From Actinomadura viridilutea (GTDB taxonomy: Bacteria > Actinomycetota > Actinomycetes > Streptosporangiales > Streptosporangiaceae), in NCBI GenBank assembly GCA_003001795.1, contig PVNI01000003.1:372001-436000 (forward strand): a stretch of DNA of 64,000 bases, given 5' to 3'. The number at the start of each line of letters is the position of its first letter. Positions within the stretch are counted from its first letter, which is position 1. Positions 29,552-38,273 of the stretch are shown here, in pieces. The notes beneath the pieces were generated by a model. The model did no database searches and had not been told where the DNA came from. It saw only the letters and a program-made list of their open reading frames with translations. The translations under genes were made by a program, and so were the position numbers.

Positions 29552-31141
29552 CTACAAGCCGATGTGGAGGAGGTTCGCCACGGCGGCCGAGACGGCGTCC
29601 GCCGCGTCGACGGGGTGATCCGGACTGCGCCAGGCGACGAACCCGTCGGGTCGGACGAGCAGCGCCCCGTTCGCGGGCATCCGGTGTCCGCGGTCCCACA
29701 CCCCGCCGGGATCGTGCAGGTCCGCGCCGAAGGCGTGGACGTCCAGCCGGACGCCCAGCCGGTCCGCGGCGATGCGCGCGCCCGCGCACCACGCCTCCCC
29801 GGCGGGTCCGGCGAGGAGCACGGGGCGGTCCCGGTACAGGTCGAGCGTGGAGACCGTCTCGCCGCCGTGCCCGATCCACAGGTGCGGGGCGCGGGTGCCC
29901 ACCTGCCCGGTCAGCTCCTCGGGCGGGAACGCCTCCGGGTCCACGGCGCCGGCGCCGTCGGGATACCGGTATCCGAAGACGACGCCGTAGTAGGGGGCGG
30001 CGGGTTCGTCCGTGCCGAGCACGTTGCGGCCGGTCCGGTCCCGCATCAGCAGCAGGGCCTGACGCATGGTGAACTCGGCCACCGGCCGGCGCTCGGCCTC
30101 GTAGGTGTCCAGCAGCCCGGCGCCGGCCTGGCCGTCCAGCACGGCGGCCAGCTTCCAGGCCAGGTTGTGGGCGTCCTGGATGCCCGTGCCCGAGCCCAGC
30201 GCGCCCACCGGCGGCATCGTGTGCGCGGCGTCCCCGGCCAGGAACACCCGACCGTCGCGGAACCGCTCGGCGACGCCGGCGGAGATGGTGTAGCGCAGCA
30301 GCCGGGTGCCGTCGCGCAGCTGCGGGACCAGGCGCGGCTCCAGCTCCGGGTCGCCCACCGCCTTGCGGATCATGTCGGCCGCCTCGGCCTCGTCCACCCG
30401 GGCCAGCGGGACGCTGAACACCCAGCGGTCCGCCCCGTCGTGCGGGACGATCACGGTGCCGGGCACCGGCCGGTCCACGTGGCACACCGCGATGCTGCGG
30501 CCGCGCACGTGCCGGGACAGGTCCGCCTCGAACGCCAGCGTCACGGTCTCGCCGAGCACGCCGGGCCCCGGTTTCGCGATGCCCAGCCGCCGCCGGACGG
30601 GGCTGTCCGCGCCGTCGGCGGCGATCATGTAGTCGGCCGTCAGGACGCGTTCGGCGCCGTCGTCCAGGTCCCGGACCGTCGCGCGCACCCCGTCGGCGTC
30701 CTGCTCGAAGGACTCCACAAGCGTGCCGAAGCGCAGCCGGGCGCCCAGGTCGGCCGCGCGCTCGCGCAGCAGCTCCTCCAGGCGGTCCTGGTCGACCGGC
30801 ACCCACGAGCACGGGCTGAAGGCGGTGGGGTCCTCGCCGGGGCTCTCGCCCATCCGGCTCCGCTCGGGGCCGGCCAGCGTCTCCGCCCTGATCATCAGGT
30901 CGCCGGTGCCGGTGTTGCGGCGGGCCCGCACGTCGTCGGCGAGGCCCGCCTGGCGGAACAGCTCCTGGGTGCGCGGGTTGACGGTGCGGGCCCGGGGGTG
31001 CACGAGCACCCCCCGATGCCGTTCGACCAGGGTGACCGGGACGCCGTGGCGGCGGAGGAACACCGCCGCCGACAGGCCCGTCAGGCCGCCCCCCACCACC
31101 AGGACGGAGGTGGTCTCCTCGACCGGGACGGTGCCGCTCAT
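29552..31141 (-). CDS. FAD-dependent aromatic polyketide monooxygenase
   Basis: 529 residues. VLVVGGGLTGLSAAVFLRR for FAD, RVFLAGDAAHTMPPVGALG near residue 300, and a C-terminal thioredoxin-like domain ending in NGALLVRPDGFVAWR place it with PgaE/RdmE/MtmOIV-type enzymes. Its start (ATG 31141) overlaps the stop of the sialidase-like gene by 4 nt, and the glycosyltransferase follows 9 nt after its stop, so three genes form one reverse-strand operon. Hydroxylation or Baeyer-Villiger oxidation are both possible for this group. Confidence 0.9.
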   Translation of the reverse strand: MSGTVPVEETTSVLVVGGGLTGLSAAVFLRRHGVPVTLVERHRGVLVHPRARTVNPRTQELFRQAGLADDVRARRNTGTGDLMIRAETLAGPERSRMGESPGEDPTAFSPCSWVPVDQDRLEELLRERAADLGARLRFGTLVESFEQDADGVRATVRDLDDGAERVLTADYMIAADGADSPVRRRLGIAKPGPGVLGETVTLAFEADLSRHVRGRSIAVCHVDRPVPGTVIVPHDGADRWVFSVPLARVDEAEAADMIRKAVGDPELEPRLVPQLRDGTRLLRYTISAGVAERFRDGRVFLAGDAAHTMPPVGALGSGTGIQDAHNLAWKLAAVLDGQAGAGLLDTYEAERRPVAEFTMRQALLLMRDRTGRNVLGTDEPAAPYYGVVFGYRYPDGAGAVDPEAFPPEELTGQVGTRAPHLWIGHGGETVSTLDLYRDRPVLLAGPAGEAWCAGARIAADRLGVRLDVHAFGADLHDPGGVWDRGHRMPANGALLVRPDGFVAWRSPDHPVDAADAVSAAVANLLHIGL

Positions 31142-32619
31142 GGCAGCGCGGGGACGTCGCGGACGTACACGTCCTGGGGGTCGCCGGACCGCAGGCCGCT
31201 CATCACGAACGCCGACACGAACCGGTCGCGCGCGTGCGTCAGCCCGGTGTAGGTGCCCAGGAACGGGCCGCCGAACCAGCGGATCGCCTGGTCCAGGTCG
31301 AACGGTCCGCCGAGCCGCTGCTCGCGCCACCCCCGGCCGGCGACGCAGCCGGCGCCACGGCAGCTCGCCAGCCAGTGCGCGGCGGACGTGCCCGCCCCGG
31401 GCCCGTCGTCGCGCAGGTCGTAGTAGGCGACGCCCACCGTGCCGTCCGCGGCGACGTCGACCTGCGGCGTGAACGCCTGGCCGGGACCGCCGGGCGGCGA
31501 GTCGGGCGTGGCGTTCACTCGCCGCGGACGGGTCCAGGTGCGTCCGCCGTCGAAGGAGGCGGTCAGCGCGACCGCGCTGCGGCTGTCGCTGATCCGCGCG
31601 TCGTTCCACACCATGTACACGCGGCCCTTGGCGTCCACGGCCACGTCGGGCACCAGGGAGGCGCCGACGATGGGCGTGGTCGTGCCGGGAAGCACCGGGG
31701 CGCCCAGCTCGGTCTCGGCGATCGTCACGGGCGCCGACCAGGTGGTCCCCCCGTCCGTGGAGCGGATGACGCGCAGCCGCTCGGGCCCGGGTTCGGGGTC
31801 GGCGGCCGCGCCCGCCCCCGGGCCGGGCGCGAACGGCCCCTCGTGGAACAGGTCGAGCAGGGTGCCGTCCGGCAGCACGACGATCTGGTTGCCGATCGTC
31901 CCGTCGCCGGGCGGCGGACTGTGCACCGCGCGCGGGGGCGACCAGGTGCGGCCGCCGTCGACGCTGCGGCTGAACAGCAGCTGGTGGGTGTGCTCGGTGC
32001 TGTTCCACCGGTTCCACGCCAGGTACGCCCGGCGCGGGTCGCGCGGGTCGACGGTGAGCCCCGGCTTGTCGTGGAAGAACCCCGACATCGGGTCCGAGGC
32101 GATCTCCACCGGGGCGTTCCAGGTCCGCCCGCCGTCATCGGAGGTGACGACGATGATCCCGGTGCTCAGCGGCTCGTTCCTGGCGGCCATCATCGCGGCG
32201 TACAGCCGTCCGTCGCGGCCGAAGGCCAGCCACGGGTTGGTGATGCGGCCGTACTCGCCGCCCGAGCACAGCGTCAGCCGCGGCACGACCTGCCGCCAGG
32301 TGCGGCCGCCGTCGGCGGTCACGGCGGCCACCAGGCCGCGCGCGCTGCCGTACATCCAGCGGTCCTGCTGCCAGGCCACCACGCGGCGGCGCGGATCGGC
32401 GGGGTCGACCGCCACCGCCGACTCGACCTCGGAGTGCAGCGTGTACGTCTCTCCGGGCGTGGCGTCCGACGTGCAGGAGGCGAACGGGCTGGCCCCCGAC
32501 AGGCGGACGGGCCGAGAGTCGGCGGCGGCCGACACCGCCCGCGCCGGCACCGACTGAGCCGCCAGCAGCGGTGCCGCCAACAGCACCGCGAAAACGGTTC
32601 GGGATCTGTGTCGCATCAT
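31138..32619 (-). CDS. Secreted BNR-repeat (sialidase-fold) protein
   Basis: 493 residues. A signal peptide (MMRHRSRTVFAVLLAAPLLA and an Ala-rich cleavage site near residue 30) is followed by at least five Asp-box motifs: ADGGRTW, DDGGRTW, VDGGRTW, TDGGTTW and FDGGRTW, the mark of a six-bladed sialidase-like propeller. The catalytic arginine triad of true sialidases is not obvious, so it may be a non-enzymatic propeller or another glycosidase. ATG 32619 is chosen because GAGGTC lies 6 nt upstream. Co-transcribed with a monooxygenase and glycosyltransferase; an exported glycosidase that trims a glycosylated product is a testable idea. Confidence 0.82.
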   Translation of the reverse strand: MMRHRSRTVFAVLLAAPLLAAQSVPARAVSAAADSRPVRLSGASPFASCTSDATPGETYTLHSEVESAVAVDPADPRRRVVAWQQDRWMYGSARGLVAAVTADGGRTWRQVVPRLTLCSGGEYGRITNPWLAFGRDGRLYAAMMAARNEPLSTGIIVVTSDDGGRTWNAPVEIASDPMSGFFHDKPGLTVDPRDPRRAYLAWNRWNSTEHTHQLLFSRSVDGGRTWSPPRAVHSPPPGDGTIGNQIVVLPDGTLLDLFHEGPFAPGPGAGAAADPEPGPERLRVIRSTDGGTTWSAPVTIAETELGAPVLPGTTTPIVGASLVPDVAVDAKGRVYMVWNDARISDSRSAVALTASFDGGRTWTRPRRVNATPDSPPGGPGQAFTPQVDVAADGTVGVAYYDLRDDGPGAGTSAAHWLASCRGAGCVAGRGWREQRLGGPFDLDQAIRWFGGPFLGTYTGLTHARDRFVSAFVMSGLRSGDPQDVYVRDVPALP

Positions 32620-32700
32620 CGAAGACCTCGCGTCGTGTCCTGGCATGGCGGGGTCGCCGCCGGGTCGCCGGCGGAAAGCCAGGCCGATGCTAGGGAGCGC

Positions 32701-32718
32701 GGCTGGAAGACCGCTCGA
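32701..32718 (-). promoter_or_regulatory. SARP box for the sialidase-monooxygenase-glycosyltransferase operon
   Basis: Reverse strand: TCGAGCG (perfect) and TCCAGCC (one mismatch) start 11 nt apart and end 81 nt before ATG 32619. A lone forward TCGAGCG at 32757 lies ahead of the divergent monooxygenase but has a weaker partner. Confidence 0.5.
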
Positions 32719-32796
32719 AGCCGCGGCGGCGGCCCGCGGCGGCGCACCGCGCCGATTCGAGCGTCCGCCGACCCGTCCGCTTCACGATCGGTCGTC

Positions 32797-34314
32797 ATGA
32801 GCGGCCTGATGGAGACCGAGGTCCTGATCGTGGGGGCCGGGCCGACGGGCCTCACCGTGGCGGTCGAGCTGGCCCGGCGCGGCGTGCCCTGCCGCGTCGT
32901 GGAGGAGCGCCGCCTGCCCCGGCAGAGCACCCGCGGCTGCACCGTCTACCAGCGCACCCTCGAGGTCTTCGACGCCATGGGGCTGCCGGTGGACGACTAC
33001 GTGGCCCAGGGCGCCCGCATGGCGCGGCGCGTCTACCACCTGTTCGGCGAGCGCATCGGCACGGTCGACATGGCCGAACCCGGAAGCTCCCGACCGTATC
33101 CGCTGGTCGTCGGGCAGAACGTGACCGAGCGGTACCTGGAGCGCCGCCTGGCGGACCTCGGCGTCACGGTGCTGCGCGGCGCGTCCGCCGAGACGGTGGC
33201 ACAGGACGACGACGGCGTCACCGTCACCCTGCGCCACGCGGAGGGACGGCGGTCGACCGTCCGCGCGGCCTGGCTGGTGGCCGCTCAGGGGGCGTCCGCC
33301 TCCATCCGCGACGCGCTCGGCGTGGCGTGGCGGGAGTGGCGCAGGTTCACCGGCGTGCGGATGCTGCAGATCGACGCCCGCGTGCACCTGCCGTTCGCCC
33401 TGCCGCCCGACGAGGCGCACATGTTCTTCGGCGCCCGCGGGCACGTGGGCTGCGTGCCGCTGCCGGACGGACGGCACCGCGTCTTCGTCGTGCGGCGGGA
33501 GCCGGCGGACGGCGACGACGGGCGCGGCGATCCCGAACCCGCGGAGATCGCCGCGGCGATGGCCCCGCTGTGCGGGGTCGGCGAGGTGCGGCTGAGCGAC
33601 GGGCTGTTCGCCTGGCGGGTGCGCCTGCAGAACCGGTTCGCCGACCGGCTGCGCGTCGGCCGGGTCCTGCTGGCGGGCGACTCGGCGCGGGTGTTCGCCC
33701 CCGTGCACGCCCAAGGCATGAACACCGGCGTCCAGGACGCCTTCAACCTGGGCTGGAAGCTGGCCGCCGTGGCCGCCGACGGGGCCCCCGAGACGCTGCT
33801 GGACACCTACGAGGCCGAGCGGCGCCCCGTCTTCGAGGAGCTGCTGGCGCGCACCGAACGCTCCCTGGACTTCGGCGTCCAGGAGGCGCCCGGCCGCGAA
33901 CCGCTGCTCGCGGCGATCGCGGCGAACCGGCCCAAGCGCACCCAGCTGGCCGTCGACTACCCCGACTCCCCCCTCACCCGCGAGCTGCTCGGCGGGGCCG
34001 ACGGGCCGGCGGCCGGCCGGCGCGCGCCCGGCCGCTGGGACGGCCGCTGGACGCTGCTCGTGCTGCCCGGACCGCGCCCGGACCGCGAGCGCATCCGCCG
34101 GCTGATGACCGACGTGGACCCGAGGGTCGAAGTGATCGTCGACGTCGACGGCACCCGGGCCGGCCTCGCGGCGCCCGACGCCGCGCGGATCTACCTCGTC
34201 CGCCCGGACGGCCACATCGGCCTGCGCGGCGGCCTCGAGCACGGCCCCCAGGTCGCCGCCTATCTCGACGACGTTCTCGGACCGGTGCCGCGACGCACCC
34301 CGTCCCGCGCATAG
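32797..34314 (+). CDS. FAD-dependent monooxygenase
   Basis: 505 residues. ETEVLIVGAGPTGLTVAVEL, then VLLAGDSARVFAPVHAQGMN near residue 293 and a C-terminal domain ending in IYLVRPDGHIGLRGG. Same superfamily as the enzymes at 10007 and 29552 but from another branch: the second FAD motif has DSAR rather than DAAH, and the N-terminal LPRQSTRGCTVYQRTLEV region is typical of TetX/PhzS-like or RdmE-like hydroxylases. ATG 32797; the leader is very short if the TCGAGCG at 32757 drives it. A secreted-protein gene follows 8 nt after its stop. Confidence 0.88.
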   Translation: MSGLMETEVLIVGAGPTGLTVAVELARRGVPCRVVEERRLPRQSTRGCTVYQRTLEVFDAMGLPVDDYVAQGARMARRVYHLFGERIGTVDMAEPGSSRPYPLVVGQNVTERYLERRLADLGVTVLRGASAETVAQDDDGVTVTLRHAEGRRSTVRAAWLVAAQGASASIRDALGVAWREWRRFTGVRMLQIDARVHLPFALPPDEAHMFFGARGHVGCVPLPDGRHRVFVVRREPADGDDGRGDPEPAEIAAAMAPLCGVGEVRLSDGLFAWRVRLQNRFADRLRVGRVLLAGDSARVFAPVHAQGMNTGVQDAFNLGWKLAAVAADGAPETLLDTYEAERRPVFEELLARTERSLDFGVQEAPGREPLLAAIAANRPKRTQLAVDYPDSPLTRELLGGADGPAAGRRAPGRWDGRWTLLVLPGPRPDRERIRRLMTDVDPRVEVIVDVDGTRAGLAAPDAARIYLVRPDGHIGLRGGLEHGPQVAAYLDDVLGPVPRRTPSRA

Positions 34315-34322
34315 GAGATCGC

Positions 34323-35249
34323 ATGCCGACCTTGAGACCGCTCTGCGTCCTGACCGCCGCCCTCGTCGCGCCGCTGCTGCCGGCGGCGACCGGCGTCGCG
34401 CCGGCCCGCCCCGCCGCGGCCGCCGTCTCCGTCCCGTCCCGTCCGCCGGTGGTGCCGGTCGAGGTCACGGCCGACGGCTTCTGCGCCCCGGGCCCGGACC
34501 CCCGCCCGCCCGGCCTCGTCACCTTCCGGGTCACCACCCCGGACCCGTCGGGGCACTGGTGGGCGCTGCTGCGCCTGCGCGACGGGGTGACCTTGGAGCA
34601 GGTCAACCAGGAGTTCGCCGACAGCTACTCGCCGGACCCCGCGGTGGCGCTGCCCGCGCTGCGGGCCATCTACCGGGACGTCGACTTCCGCGGCGGCGTC
34701 TCCGTCACCCCCGCCGGCCCCGTGTCCGTCACCTCCCACTTCGAGCCCGGCACCTACTACATGTCCGACACGGCGCTGGAAGGCGCCACGGACGGCTGCG
34801 GCACCGGCCTCACCCACCTGCAGCGGTTCCGCGTCGCGGGAGAACCGCGGCACGCGCGGCCGCCCAAGGTGAACACCGTGGTCGAGGCGCAGGCGACCGA
34901 TTCGGGCCAGCGCTTCGTCATGCCCGGCACGTGGCCCCGCAAGGCCTCGGTCCTGCTGCGCAACCGCGCGCGGCAGCCGCACGAGGTGATCATCGTCCGG
35001 GTGGTCCCCGGCACGACCGACGCCGACGTCGCCCGGTACTTCGACGCCTTGCAGAACGGCGACACGAGCGTCCCCGACCCCTTCCGGGAGACCGTCGGCG
35101 GCATGCTCGCCGTCTCCCCCGGGCGGGAGGGGATCTTCCAGATCGACCTGCCGCCGGGGCGCTATGCCGTGCTGTCGTTCGTGCGCAATCCGCAGACCGG
35201 CGTGAAGAGCGCCTTCGAAGGGATGTTCAAGACCGTCACGGTCCGCTGA
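34323..35249 (+). CDS. Secreted protein of unknown function (cupredoxin-like C-terminus)
   Basis: 308 residues. A Sec signal peptide covers about residues 1-33 (LRPLCVLTAALVAPLLPAAT, then Ala-rich). The mature protein has two beta-rich halves; the second (about 190-308) has PHEVIIVRVVPGTTDADVARY and a final LPPGRYAVLSFVRNPQTGVK, a layout like cupredoxin-type sandwich domains, but metal ligands are not clear. The first half has single Cys residues near 49 and 160. No family assigned. Follows the FAD monooxygenase by 8 nt with GGAGAT before ATG 34323, so co-expressed with it. Confidence 0.75.
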   Translation: MPTLRPLCVLTAALVAPLLPAATGVAPARPAAAAVSVPSRPPVVPVEVTADGFCAPGPDPRPPGLVTFRVTTPDPSGHWWALLRLRDGVTLEQVNQEFADSYSPDPAVALPALRAIYRDVDFRGGVSVTPAGPVSVTSHFEPGTYYMSDTALEGATDGCGTGLTHLQRFRVAGEPRHARPPKVNTVVEAQATDSGQRFVMPGTWPRKASVLLRNRARQPHEVIIVRVVPGTTDADVARYFDALQNGDTSVPDPFRETVGGMLAVSPGREGIFQIDLPPGRYAVLSFVRNPQTGVKSAFEGMFKTVTVR

Positions 35250-35268
35250 CGACGCGTCCCGCGGCCGG

Positions 35269-35286
35269 TCGAGCACGGTTCGAGCG
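35269..35286 (+). promoter_or_regulatory. SARP box for the O-methyltransferase gene at 35340
   Basis: Heptamers TCGAGCA and TCGAGCG, both near-perfect, start 11 nt apart and end 53 nt before ATG 35340. Confidence 0.6.
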
Positions 35287-35339
35287 GCCGCGTGGACCAT
35301 CGACCCGGCCGTTGCCCAACGCTGGTGAAAGGTGGCCTC

Positions 35340-36368
35340 ATGTCCCCCGACCACGCCTCCGAGCAGGTACGACAGCTCAACAGGATCGTCTTCCGCCCGT
35401 GGGAGCCGCAGATCATCGCGACGTTCGTCCGGTTCGAGATGGCCGAGCGGCTGGCCGCGGGCCCCCGGACGACCGACGACCTGGCCGCCGAGCTCGGCGC
35501 GCACGCCGACTCGCTCGGCCGGTTCCTGCGTTCCTGCGCCGTGCTGGATCTGCTGGAGACGTCCGACGGGACGACGTTCTCCGTCACCGAGCTCGGCAGG
35601 CTGCTGTGCTCGCACGAGGCGGGCATGCGCAACATCGTGATGATGAACTTCACCCCCGGCATCTGGAACCGCGCCGGGCGGCTGTACGAGACGGTCCTGA
35701 CCGGGAAGCCGGTCCTGGACGACAACGGCGAGGACCTCTACGACTACTACCGGCACAGCCCGGACGAGCGCGCCTGGCACGCCGCCGCCATGGCCGACCT
35801 GGCCGGCGACGCCGGCGCGGCCATCGCCGAGCACTACGACCTCGGCCCCGTGTCCACGGTGGTGGACGTCGGCGGCAGCCTCGGCGTGCTGCTGTCGCGG
35901 CTGCTCGAGAAGACCCCGGGGGTCACCGGCACGGTGTTCGACCTGCCCGACATCGTGGCGAAGGGCCGCGAGTGGGCCGCGGGCACCGGCGTGGCCGACC
36001 GGCTGTCGTTCGTCGGCGGCAGCTTCTTCGAGGACGTCCCTCCCCGGGCCGACCTGTACCTGCTCAAGCAGGTGCTGTGCGACTGGGGCGACGAGGACGC
36101 GGCGCGGATCCTCGACAGCGTCTTCCGCGGCGCGCCCTCCGGCAGCCGCCTGGTCGTCATCGAGTGGATGCGCCCGGACGACGCCATGCCGTCGGAGTTC
36201 GACAGCATGAGCCTGGGCCTGCAGGCGGTCACCGGCGGGCGGGTCCGCACCGAGCGGGAGTTCGTCGGACTGCTGGAAGGCGCCGGGTTCAAGTTCGAGT
36301 CGACCGTCACCGTGCCGAGCCTGCTGCTGCCCAGGCCGTGGCACTTGCTGCAGGCGGTCCGCCCCTGA
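35340..36368 (+). CDS. O-methyltransferase (AdoMet_MT_2 type)
   Basis: 342 residues. N-terminal dimerisation/winged-helix part, SAM motif VVDVGGSLGVLLSRLLEKTP near residue 175, LLKQVLCDWGDEDAARILD (where His is replaced by Cys-Asp in the LLK-VL-DW motif compared with the paralog at 27286), and a C-terminal REFVGLLEGAGFKFEST. The lack of the usual His after the VL suggests either a different base or altered chemistry, as in DnrK/RdmB-like relatives where methyltransferase folds act as hydroxylases. GAAAGGTGG decides ATG 35340 over GTG 35292. Confidence 0.9.
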   Translation: MSPDHASEQVRQLNRIVFRPWEPQIIATFVRFEMAERLAAGPRTTDDLAAELGAHADSLGRFLRSCAVLDLLETSDGTTFSVTELGRLLCSHEAGMRNIVMMNFTPGIWNRAGRLYETVLTGKPVLDDNGEDLYDYYRHSPDERAWHAAAMADLAGDAGAAIAEHYDLGPVSTVVDVGGSLGVLLSRLLEKTPGVTGTVFDLPDIVAKGREWAAGTGVADRLSFVGGSFFEDVPPRADLYLLKQVLCDWGDEDAARILDSVFRGAPSGSRLVVIEWMRPDDAMPSEFDSMSLGLQAVTGGRVRTEREFVGLLEGAGFKFESTVTVPSLLLPRPWHLLQAVRP

Positions 36369-36563
36369 GGCGAGGACCCGGGGCGTCCGCGCGGGCGTCC
36401 ACCACCCGGAAGCGTCATGTCGGCGCGGACGGCGCAATTTCCCATTTTTCCTCGGCCGCGACTTGACCGGGCGCCGCGGAATCGGTTCCCATAGGACCGG
36501 CACGGAAGTGTTTTTCCGTCCTTTTTCTCGGACCTGTTCGACAAGGCAGAGGGGAATGCCTGG

Positions 36564-36941
36564 ATGTCCGATTCGAAAAAGCCGACCTGGTCCGCTTCCG
36601 GAGTGGTGGACGCTCCCCCGAAGGAGGTGTGGAAGGCGCTGGTGCGCTTTCTCGAGCAATCCGGGCTGGGCAAGGTCACGGTGGACGAGGCGGAGCGGCG
36701 CGTCTCCCTCCAGGGCGAGTGGTGGTACCGGGGCGAGCACATCGTCAAGGACCACAACGGGGGAAGCCTGATCCAGTACCGCGTGTACAACATCGCGCCC
36801 GGCACGACCCGCTGGATGGTGCCGCTGTTCGCCCCGTCCAAGGGGAAGCTGCGCGAACAGTTCCAGGACCTGCTGCGCACCCTCGGACAGACCCTGCGCG
36901 CCGGGGCCCGCTACCGCCCCAGCAAAATCTCCTCTGAATAA
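36564..36941 (+). CDS. SRPBCC-fold protein
   Basis: 125 residues. WSASGVVDAPPKEVWKALVRFL opens the helix-grip START/SRPBCC pattern, followed by GEWWYRGEHIVKDH and IAPGTTRWMVPLF and a long C-terminal helix. It is distant from the aromatase domain at 17785. Family members bind hydrophobic ligands and include cyclases and chaperone-like binding proteins. ATG 36564 is preceded by GGCAGAGGGGAATGCCTGG. It stands alone between an O-methyltransferase and the sugar nucleotidyltransferase, with a 195-nt leader region that contains TTGACC (36463) but no SARP box. Confidence 0.72.
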   Translation: MSDSKKPTWSASGVVDAPPKEVWKALVRFLEQSGLGKVTVDEAERRVSLQGEWWYRGEHIVKDHNGGSLIQYRVYNIAPGTTRWMVPLFAPSKGKLREQFQDLLRTLGQTLRAGARYRPSKISSE

Positions 36942-36982
36942 CGCACGGCAGATGGCGCCCGACGAAATAGCGTGCTCCGCAA

Positions 36983-36994
36983 TATCTGGCGCCA
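36983..36994 (+). promoter_or_regulatory. TATCTGGCGCCA motif (candidate operator, site B)
   Basis: The 12-mer is identical, in reverse orientation, to that at 42982-42993. Its core CTGGCGCCAG (36986-36995) is a perfect palindrome. It lies 110-120 nt before the thymidylyltransferase gene and just upstream of its SARP box. Confidence 0.45.
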
Positions 36995-37025
36995 GCTGAT
37001 CGGGCCGCGGACCGGCCCGCGATTC

Positions 37026-37043
37026 TCGACCTCCCCTTGAGCG
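37026..37043 (+). promoter_or_regulatory. SARP box for the glucose-1-phosphate thymidylyltransferase gene
   Basis: Heptamers TCGACCT and TTGAGCG start 11 nt apart and end 61 nt before ATG 37105. Confidence 0.45.
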
Positions 37044-37104
37044 AGTGGTCAGCGCCGCCGCCCACACTGGCCGCAATCCACTCGAACAGCGGGGAGGTCG
37101 CTCA

Positions 37105-38169
37105 ATGAAGGCGCTCGTCTTGTGCGGCGGGCACGGCACGCGGCTGCGGCCCATCACGCACACCTCGGCCAAGCAACTGGTGCCCGTCGCCAACAAGCCC
37201 GTCCTGTTCTACGGCCTGGAGGCCCTGCGCGAGGCCGGCATCGAGGACGCCGGCATCATCGTCGGCGACACCGCCGAGGAGGTGCGCCGCGCGGTCGGCG
37301 ACGGGTCGCGGTTCGGGCTGCGCGTGACCTACATCCAGCAGGAGGCCCCGCTGGGCCTCGCGCACGCCGTGCTCATCGCGCGCGACTACCTGGGCGACGA
37401 CGACTTCGTCATGTACCTGGGCGACAACTTCCTCGTCGACGGGCTGACCGGGGTGGTCGAGACGTTCCGCCGCACCCGGCCGGACGCCCAGCTGCTGCTC
37501 ACCCCCGTCGCCGACCCCAGCGCGTTCGGCGTGGCCGAACTGGACCGCGACGGCCGCCTCGTCGGCGTCGAGGAGAAGCCGCGGCGGCCGCGCAGCGACC
37601 TGGCCATCATGGGCGTGTACCTGTTCACCCCCGTGGTGCACGAGGCCGTGCGCTCCATCAAGCCGGAGGCGCGCGGCGAGCTGGAGATCACCACCGCGAT
37701 CCGCTGGATGCTGGAGCAGGGGCTGCGGGTCACGTCCCACGTCGTGCACGGCTACTGGAAGGACACCGGCCGGGTCGAGGACATGCTGGAGTGCAACCGG
37801 CTCGTCCTGGAGTCCCAGGAGCCGAGGGTGGTCGGCGAGGTGGCCGAGGACTGCCAGACCGTGGGCCGCGTCGTGGTGGAGGAGGGCGCCCGGGTCAGCG
37901 GGTCGCGGCTGGTCGGCCCCTTGATCATCGGCCCGGGCGCGGTGGTGCGCGACAGCTACGTCGGCCCGTTCACCTCGATCGGCCCCGGCTGCGTGATCCG
38001 CGACACCGAGGTGGAGTTCTCCATCGTCATGGAGCGCTCCTCGGTGCTGGGCGTGCGGCGCATGCGCGACTCGCTCGTCGGCAAGGACGTGGTCATCACG
38101 CCCGCCGCCGCGCAGCCCCGGGCCTACCAGTTCGTCCTGGGCGACCACAGCCGCGTCCGCATCGGCTGA
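37105..38169 (+). CDS. rmlA: Glucose-1-phosphate thymidylyltransferase (long StrD-type)
   Basis: 354 residues. LCGGHGTRLRPITHTSAKQL is the nucleotide-binding signature; MYLGDNFLVDGL and VEEKPRRPRSDLAI are the sugar-1-phosphate site. The C-terminal third is a left-handed beta-helix-type extension, as in the long forms found in antibiotic clusters. Makes dTDP-glucose for the 4,6-dehydratase (16486). ATG 37105 follows AGCGGGGAGGTCGCTCA; the upstream in-frame GTG-like start at 37045 has no ribosome site. It is preceded by both a SARP box and the TATCTGGCGCCA motif, so sugar supply may be under two controls. Confidence 0.93.
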   Translation: MKALVLCGGHGTRLRPITHTSAKQLVPVANKPVLFYGLEALREAGIEDAGIIVGDTAEEVRRAVGDGSRFGLRVTYIQQEAPLGLAHAVLIARDYLGDDDFVMYLGDNFLVDGLTGVVETFRRTRPDAQLLLTPVADPSAFGVAELDRDGRLVGVEEKPRRPRSDLAIMGVYLFTPVVHEAVRSIKPEARGELEITTAIRWMLEQGLRVTSHVVHGYWKDTGRVEDMLECNRLVLESQEPRVVGEVAEDCQTVGRVVVEEGARVSGSRLVGPLIIGPGAVVRDSYVGPFTSIGPGCVIRDTEVEFSIVMERSSVLGVRRMRDSLVGKDVVITPAAAQPRAYQFVLGDHSRVRIG

Positions 38170-38210
38170 CCGCCCGCCGTCCGCCGCCGCACCGGGGCGC
38201 CCACCGCCGG

Positions 38211-38228
38211 TCCAGCGAGCCTCAAGCG
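38211..38228 (+). promoter_or_regulatory. SARP box for the SchA/CurD-small SARP operon
   Basis: Heptamers TCCAGCG and TCAAGCG, each one base from consensus, start 11 nt apart and end 45 nt before ATG 38274. Implies that SARP protein controls the second SARP gene. Confidence 0.55.
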
Positions 38229-38273
38229 GCGGCGTGTGCGATGACGGCAATCGGCTTTCGTTGGGAGGTTCCC

